The notes under the pieces: model-generated
Told to the model about the DNA's origin: nothing
The model's input: the letters and a program-made list of their open reading frames with translations, nothing else
The model's database searches: none
Source: Pyxidicoccus trucidator
GTDB lineage: Bacteria; Myxococcota; Myxococcia; Myxococcales; Myxococcaceae
DNA: 64,000 nucleotides
Reading direction: 5' to 3'
Assembly: GCF_010894435.1 (NCBI RefSeq)
Contig: NZ_JAAIXZ010000005.1
Span: 372,001-436,000, forward strand
Part shown: positions 59,838-64,000 of the stretch, piece after piece
How the letters are laid out: each line of letters opens with the position of its first letter
Numbering within the stretch: position 1 is the stretch's first letter
Made by a program: the position numbers and the translations under genes

Positions 59838-60851
59838 CTAGCGGGACTGCGTGCGCATCCAGTGCAGGAGCGCGCGCTGGACGTGGTAGCGGTTGCCGGC
59901 CTCGTCCACCACGCGGCTGCTGGGGTGGTCGAGCACCTCGTCGGCCACCTCCACGTTGCGGCGCACGGGCAGGCAGTGGAGGAAGGCCGCGTCCTTCGCC
60001 GCGCGGGACATGGTGCGCCGCGTGGGCATCCACCCGGAGTAGGAGGCCAGCAGCGTGTTGACGTCGGTCAGCGAGTACGCCGCCGCGGCCGACGGCCCCC
60101 ACGACTTGGCGTACACCGCGCGGCTGCCGGCGAGCGCCTCGTCCTGGTCATGGGTGTAGGTGATGCTGCCGCCGGTGGCCTTGGCGTACGCCTCCGCCTC
60201 CGCCCGCACGGCGGGGTGCAGGTCGAAGCCCGGAGGGTGCGCTACGCGTACCTCACAGCCCGCCGCGGCGGCGCTCAGGAGGAAGGAGTTGGGGACGGCC
60301 TTGGGCAGGGGCTTGATGTGCGGGGCCCAGGTGAGCGTCACCGGCAGCTTCTTGGTTCCGCCGAACGTCTCGCGCAGGGTGAGCACGTCCGCCAGGCCCT
60401 GGCAGGGGTGCTCGCGCGCGGACTCCATGCTCACCACCGGCACGGTGGCCCACTTGCGGAAGGCTCCGATGATGGGGTCCACCTCGTCCTCCTCGTCGCC
60501 GCCGCCCTGCGAGAAGGTCCGCACGCCCAGCATGTCCACGAAGCGCGAGAGGACGGGCGCCGCCTCCTTGAGGTGCTCGGCCCGGTCCGCGTTCATCACC
60601 GCGCCCTCGCGGTGCTCGAGCTTCCACACGCCCGAGCCCACGTCGAGGATGATGGCGTTGCCACCCCCGCGCAGCATGACGGCCTCGAACGAGGTGCGCG
60701 TGCGCAGCGACGGGTTGAAGAACACCATGCCGAGGATGCTGCCCGGGAACAGCGGCTGTCCCGGCGCCTTCAGCTTCCACGCCGCCGCCTGCGCGAGCAC
60801 CGCCTCGACGCCCTCGGGCCCGAGGTCCTTGATGTGGGTGACGTGCTTCAT
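59838..60851 (-). CDS. argF': N-acetylornithine carbamoyltransferase
   Basis: 337 residues from ATG 60851, which has GGAG nine bases upstream; the frame to 61022 only extends into the operator region. It carbamoylates N-acetyl-L-ornithine to N-acetylcitrulline. The carbamoyl-phosphate site is FFNPSLRTRTSFE. Features I associate with the acetylornithine enzyme of Xanthomonas rather than ordinary OTCase are TWAPHIKPLPKAVPNSF, VYAKSWG, HCLPVRRNVEVADEVLD and DEAGNRYHVQRAL. The succinylornithine variant of Bacteroides differs at few positions and cannot be fully excluded. It is the first gene of the operon. Confidence 0.88.
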   Translation of the reverse strand: MKHVTHIKDLGPEGVEAVLAQAAAWKLKAPGQPLFPGSILGMVFFNPSLRTRTSFEAVMLRGGGNAIILDVGSGVWKLEHREGAVMNADRAEHLKEAAPVLSRFVDMLGVRTFSQGGGDEEDEVDPIIGAFRKWATVPVVSMESAREHPCQGLADVLTLRETFGGTKKLPVTLTWAPHIKPLPKAVPNSFLLSAAAAGCEVRVAHPPGFDLHPAVRAEAEAYAKATGGSITYTHDQDEALAGSRAVYAKSWGPSAAAAYSLTDVNTLLASYSGWMPTRRTMSRAAKDAAFLHCLPVRRNVEVADEVLDHPSSRVVDEAGNRYHVQRALLHWMRTQSR

Positions 60852-60891
60852 GGGCCTGTGCTCCAACCGGCTGCGGGCCGGATGCAGAGTG

Positions 60892-60919
60892 GATGAATAT
60901 GCACGAAAATGCGTGCATC
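60892..60919. promoter_or_regulatory. ARG-box-like operator in the arg operon leader
   Basis: GATGAATATGCACG followed by AAAATGCGTGCATC. It contains the TGAATATGCA word also found in the second cluster at 61001-61012. It lies just downstream of the predicted start of transcription of the arg operon, a position suited to repression. Confidence 0.6.
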
Positions 60920-60936
60920 CTCTTTGAGAGGGGCGG

Positions 60937-60964
60937 ATATTATGCAAGAAGACGCAGCGCGCAA
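60937..60964 (-). promoter_or_regulatory. Predicted promoter of the arg operon
   Basis: On the minus strand TTGCGC (60964-60959), 16 bases, TAATAT (60942-60937). The spacer end and -10 include TGCATAATAT, part of another ARG-box-like half site, so ArgR binding would occlude it. Confidence 0.45.
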
Positions 60965-60985
60965 GCCTCTTGTTCCCAAATTTTT

Positions 60986-61022
60986 CATGCAGACTCTTGC
61001 ATGAATATGCATGCAAATGCAT
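60986..61022. promoter_or_regulatory. ARG-box cluster in front of argR
   Basis: CATGCA-GACTCT-TGCATG (60986-61003) overlaps TGCATGAATATGCATGCA (60998-61015, palindromic at 16 of 18 bases), which overlaps TGCATGCAAATGCAT (61008-61022). It resembles the TGAAT-N4-ATTCA consensus of ArgR. It ends ten bases before the argR ATG and predicts autorepression. Confidence 0.65.
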
Positions 61023-61031
61023 GGTGACTGA

Positions 61032-61454
61032 ATGACCCTGGACGAGACCATCCTGAGGCTCATCTCCGAGCGGGAGATCAGTGATCAGGCGGTGTTACAG
61101 GAGCTGCTGGAGACAGAGGGCGAGGCACCGAGCCAGTCCACGCTGTCGAGGCGGCTGAAGAAGCTGGGGGTGCAGAAGGTGGCGGGGCGCTACCAGCGGG
61201 TGGAGGCGCCGCCCGTGGTGGCCCCCGCGAGGCCCTGGCTGAGGATCATCGAAGCGCCTCCCAGCCTGCTGGTGCTGAAGACGGCGCCCGGCTACGCGCA
61301 GGTGTTCGCGCTGGCGTTGGACCGGGAGCCGGACGTGCCCGGACTCGCCGGCACCGTGGCGGGGGACGACACCATCTTCGTCGCGGTGACGGACCCCTCG
61401 CGGCTGCGCGAGGTGCGCGAGGTGGTGGAGGAGCTGATGGCGCGGGGGACGTAG
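61032..61454 (+). CDS. argR: Arginine repressor ArgR
   Basis: 140 residues, slightly shorter than the usual 150. The winged helix-turn-helix is in the first half (LISEREISDQAVLQELLETE, SQSTLSRRLKKLGVQKVAG) and the arginine-binding, hexamer-forming half ends with LAGTVAGDDTIFVAVTDPSR. It is transcribed divergently from the arg operon across 180 bp filled with ARG-box-like palindromes, so it should repress both itself and the operon when arginine is plentiful. Confidence 0.92.
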   Translation: MTLDETILRLISEREISDQAVLQELLETEGEAPSQSTLSRRLKKLGVQKVAGRYQRVEAPPVVAPARPWLRIIEAPPSLLVLKTAPGYAQVFALALDREPDVPGLAGTVAGDDTIFVAVTDPSRLREVREVVEELMARGT

Positions 61455-61556
61455 GTCCGCGGGACACGCCAGCCTCCGGTGAGGAACTTTCCCGGCTCGC
61501 TTCGTTGGGAGGGCAGGCCCATTTCCGGGTCCTTTTCCTTCTGACGGGGCTGAACC

Positions 61557-63533
61557 ATGGCGTGGTCGAAGAAGTTCGCGGTGACGGCTGGCATCCTGTT
61601 CGCGCCGCTGTGCGTCCAGGCGCAGGTGGCGGACACGCAGGATGACCTCTCCGAGAGTGAGGCCGTGCGCATCATCGCCGGCGCCACGGGCTTCCCGCTG
61701 TCGGACGTGCAGATCCTCCAGCAGCAGGCGGTGACGCTGCCGAACCTGGGAACCTCCCTGGAGGTGTTCAAGGTCCGCAACCCGCGCACCGACGAGTCCG
61801 TGCGCCTGGCCATCCAGGGCCGCTCGGTGGTGGACTACGAGCAGCTCCTGCGGGACGAGGAGGGCCGCCGGAAGGCGCGCTACGGCAGCATGCAGCTGGC
61901 GCTGCACCGCCGCGTCACCACCAACACGCAGACGGCCGTGCAGGTGCTCATCAAGATGAACGCCTCGGAGCCCGTGCTGGACAAGGCGCAGCTCACCCCC
62001 GGCCGCGAACTGGAGGAGGCGGCCACGCAGGCGGTCGCCTACAACACTCGGGTGGAGGACGAGTCGTACTCGCTGCTCCAGGCGGCGCTGAGGGATGCGG
62101 GCGTGGGGCTCACGTACCGGCCGCCGCAGACGGGCCCCTTCGTTCAGATGACGCTGGCGCCGTCCGCGCTCCTGCGGCTGGCGCAGGACGGGCGGGTGGG
62201 CTTCCTCGGCCTCAACGAGGGCCTGGACGTGCTCGACTACCCCACGATTCCGCAGTCGCTGCCCACCACGCAGACGGACGTGGTCCACGCGGCCGGGGCG
62301 AAGGGCGCCGGGGTGAAGATCGCCATCCTGGAGGGCGGCACCCTGAACGTGCCCGCCGCGTGCTTCAACATCGGCGCCACGCAGGACGCGGCGGCGGGTT
62401 CCAATGACCACATGACGAAGAGCGCCGGCATCATCGGCAACCGGTACTCCGTCACGGGAGGGTGCAATGGCGCCTGGCAGGGCTATGCGCCGGAGGCCAC
62501 CGTGCTGCTGGCGAACAAGGGCGGCAACTGCTCCGGCTACGCGGACCGCTACAAGTGGGCGAAGGCGCAGGGGGCCAACGTCATCACCATGAGCTGGCAC
62601 TGCGGGGATGAGGAGACGGACGGAGACCTGCATGCCCGCGACGTCTTCTTCGACCACGCGGTGGCCCACTTCCCGTGGCCTTCCGTCTTCACCTCGGCGG
62701 GCAACCAGTCGGCGAGTGACGCGTTCGCCTCCGGGAAGGGGTTCAACTTCTTCGGCGTGGGCAATGTCGCCAACGACGGGGACGGCAACCGCTGCAACGA
62801 CACGATGACGGCCTCCAGCACCTGGAAGGACCCCACCAGCATCCATGGTGACCGCGAGGTCCCGGCCATTGCCTCACCTGGCAGCCGGCACGACCTGCTG
62901 GGCACGAACTTCGGGGGCACCAGCGCGGCCACGCCGGTGACGGCCTCCATCGCCACGGTGTTGATGAGCGCGAAGCCGGCCCTGCGCAGCTGGCCCGAGG
63001 CGGTGCGCGCCATCCTGCTCGCGACTGCGAACTACCAGAACACCGACGGTGCCACCTGGAGCAAGTGGAGCGATGGCAAGGACGGCACCGGCATGACGAA
63101 CACGAAGTACGCGCACTGGGCCGCCCTGCGCCGGGAGACCACCTCCACGCCGCAGTTCCGGGCGCATGACTACGGCAGCATGACGGCCTCCAGCTTCAGC
63201 GGCGGGTACCTGTCGAAGGTGTGGAAGGCTCATGTCACCAACACCAACTCGCGCGTCCGCGTCGCGCTGACGTGGAACAGCAAGACGGGCTCCTCCTCGG
63301 GTACGCCGTCCAGCAGCCAGCTCGACGCAGACCTGGACCTGTACGTGTACGACGCGGACGGCAATCAGGTGGCGACGTCCAGCACCTGGGACAGCAGCCA
63401 CGAGTTCGTGGAGTTCACGCCCAAGAAGACTGGCTCGTACACCATCAAGGTCCGTGGCTTCAGCGTCCCCTCGGACTTCTTCAGCTACTACGGCGTGGCG
63501 TGGACCACGCACTACGACCTCTGCGCCGGGTAG
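61557..63533 (+). CDS. Secreted S8 (subtilisin-like) peptidase with Glu at the Asp position
   Basis: 658 residues with a signal peptide (FAVTAGILFAPLCVQAQ). Residues about 25-230 form a propeptide-like region. The catalytic domain has VKIAILEGGTL where VAVLDTGI is usual (E259 at the Asp position), H285 in NDHMTKSAGIIG, oxyanion N383 in TSAGNQSA and S456 in GGTSAATPV. A C-terminal beta-sandwich (about 560-658; SRVRVALTWNSKTG, SQLDADLDLYVYDADGNQV, GSYTIKVRGF) resembles a P-domain-like or pre-peptidase module. A Glu can occur at this position in some S8 proteases, so activity is likely but not certain. A hairpin terminator follows. Confidence 0.82.
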   Translation: MAWSKKFAVTAGILFAPLCVQAQVADTQDDLSESEAVRIIAGATGFPLSDVQILQQQAVTLPNLGTSLEVFKVRNPRTDESVRLAIQGRSVVDYEQLLRDEEGRRKARYGSMQLALHRRVTTNTQTAVQVLIKMNASEPVLDKAQLTPGRELEEAATQAVAYNTRVEDESYSLLQAALRDAGVGLTYRPPQTGPFVQMTLAPSALLRLAQDGRVGFLGLNEGLDVLDYPTIPQSLPTTQTDVVHAAGAKGAGVKIAILEGGTLNVPAACFNIGATQDAAAGSNDHMTKSAGIIGNRYSVTGGCNGAWQGYAPEATVLLANKGGNCSGYADRYKWAKAQGANVITMSWHCGDEETDGDLHARDVFFDHAVAHFPWPSVFTSAGNQSASDAFASGKGFNFFGVGNVANDGDGNRCNDTMTASSTWKDPTSIHGDREVPAIASPGSRHDLLGTNFGGTSAATPVTASIATVLMSAKPALRSWPEAVRAILLATANYQNTDGATWSKWSDGKDGTGMTNTKYAHWAALRRETTSTPQFRAHDYGSMTASSFSGGYLSKVWKAHVTNTNSRVRVALTWNSKTGSSSGTPSSSQLDADLDLYVYDADGNQVATSSTWDSSHEFVEFTPKKTGSYTIKVRGFSVPSDFFSYYGVAWTTHYDLCAG

Positions 63534-63555
63534 CCGTGGAGTGACTTGAAGTATC

Positions 63556-63605
63556 CGGGGGTACGTCCTTCCAGGCTGGGAGGGGCGTGCCCCCGTCGTG
63601 TTTTC
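63556..63605 (+). terminator. Terminator of the S8 peptidase gene
   Basis: CGGGGGTACG (63556-63565) pairs with CGTGCCCCCG (63586-63595) with one mismatch-tolerant pair, and CCTTCCAG/CTGGGAGG extends it inwards. TCGTGTTTTCC follows, a short T-run. Confidence 0.65.
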
Positions 63606-63716
63606 CGCGACTGACGCCGGGGGGCCTTGCGCTTTCTTACGGGTGGGGACAACCTTTGAGGGTGGGTGAGGGATGGGTGCCCTCACACGTCAGACCCCGG
63701 TGTTATCTCCGCGTGC

Positions 63717-64000
63717 ATGGAACTGGAGACGGGCGTCGGGGAACATGGGCGGGAGATGGAACGGAAACCGGCGACCTACGCGGACCTGGAGGCGCTTCCC
63801 GACAATGTCGTGGGGGAGATCGTCGGCGGCGTGTTGCACGCCAGCCCCCGGCCTGCGGGGCCGCACGGGATTGCGGCCTTCCGACTCGGCGTCGAGCTGG
63901 GAGGACCATTCGACCGTGGCAGAAACGGTCCGGGCGGCTGGGTCTTGATGGGTGAACCCGAGCTTCACCTGGGAGGCGATGTCCTCGTTCCGGACCTCGT
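63717..64000 (+). CDS. Uma2-family (DUF820) putative endonuclease, 3' end beyond window
   Basis: The frame opens at ATG 63717 (a second ATG at 63756 is also possible) and runs off the right edge, so no stop is seen. The translation has ATYADLEALPDNVVGEIVGG, HASPRPAGPHGIAAFRLGVE and GGWVLMGEPELHLGGDVLVP then DLV, the standard N-terminal pattern of Uma2 proteins, which have a PD-(D/E)XK nuclease fold. The family is greatly expanded in myxobacteria and cyanobacteria and its physiological role is unknown. Confidence 0.75.
   Translation, partial: MELETGVGEHGREMERKPATYADLEALPDNVVGEIVGGVLHASPRPAGPHGIAAFRLGVELGGPFDRGRNGPGGWVLMGEPELHLGGDVLVPDL

Noticed and set aside
60852-61022. N-terminal extension of the carbamoyltransferase up to 61022
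   Set aside because: It lies in the AT-rich operator region, encodes sequence unlike the family and has no ribosome site; ATG 60851 matches homologues.

Overview
The window is high-GC (about 70% by eye) chromosomal DNA from a myxobacterium of the Myxococcaceae (Myxococcus, Corallococcus or Pyxidicoccus type). The strongest evidence is an mrpC-mrpB-mrpA block (27123-30569) whose MrpC matches the developmental regulator of Myxococcus xanthus as I remember it. A TPR-bearing type VI secretion module, many lipoproteins and a eukaryote-like Ser/Thr kinase also fit a predatory, fruiting myxobacterium. I see no rRNA, tRNA, CRISPR array or insertion sequence.

Layout. (1) 1-11280, minus strand: part of a type VI secretion operon, tssE-tssF-tssG-vgrG-TPR protein-rhs toxin-immunity gene, running off the left edge, with a good sigma70-type promoter before tssE. 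(2) 11541-15468, minus: a MutS-like ATPase and a dipeptide-epimerase/DUF1611 pair resembling the DgcA/DgcN D-glutamate route. (3) 15566-26900: a broken leucine-rich-repeat gene, a sialidase-like lipoprotein, a VWA protein, a novel membrane protein, a phosphoesterase lipoprotein with a barrel-like partner, an alkaline-phosphatase-fold membrane enzyme, and a LysR regulator ahead of an aromatic amino acid hydroxylase. (4) 27100-30600, minus: the mrp developmental switch, with a sigma54-like promoter and upstream palindromes between mrpB and mrpC. (5) 30614-42833: an MFS/spermidine-synthase fusion, an orphan Flp pilin flanked by hairpins, a TipA-like MerR regulator with its own operator-promoter, two polytopic membrane proteins, an amidohydrolase, an RNA methyltransferase, a Ser/Thr kinase and truA. 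(6) 42987-53019: large secreted or lipid-anchored proteins (a repeat lipoprotein with a CXXCH motif, a PHP-type metallohydrolase, a ChaN-like lipoprotein, a serine hydrolase) and a Na+/H+ antiporter. (7) 53112-61454: an arginine operon argF'-argB-argE-argH-argG-(P-loop protein)-argC with divergent argR and a cluster of ARG-box-like sites. Its carbamoyltransferase is of the N-acetylornithine type, so the pathway looks Xanthomonas-like. (8) 61557-64000: a subtilisin-fold protease with a Glu where Asp is expected, and the start of a Uma2-family nuclease gene.

The most interesting items are the promoter architecture between mrpB and mrpC, the unexplained P-loop protein inside the acetylated-arginine operon, and the compositionally distinct toxin/immunity tip of the Rhs effector.
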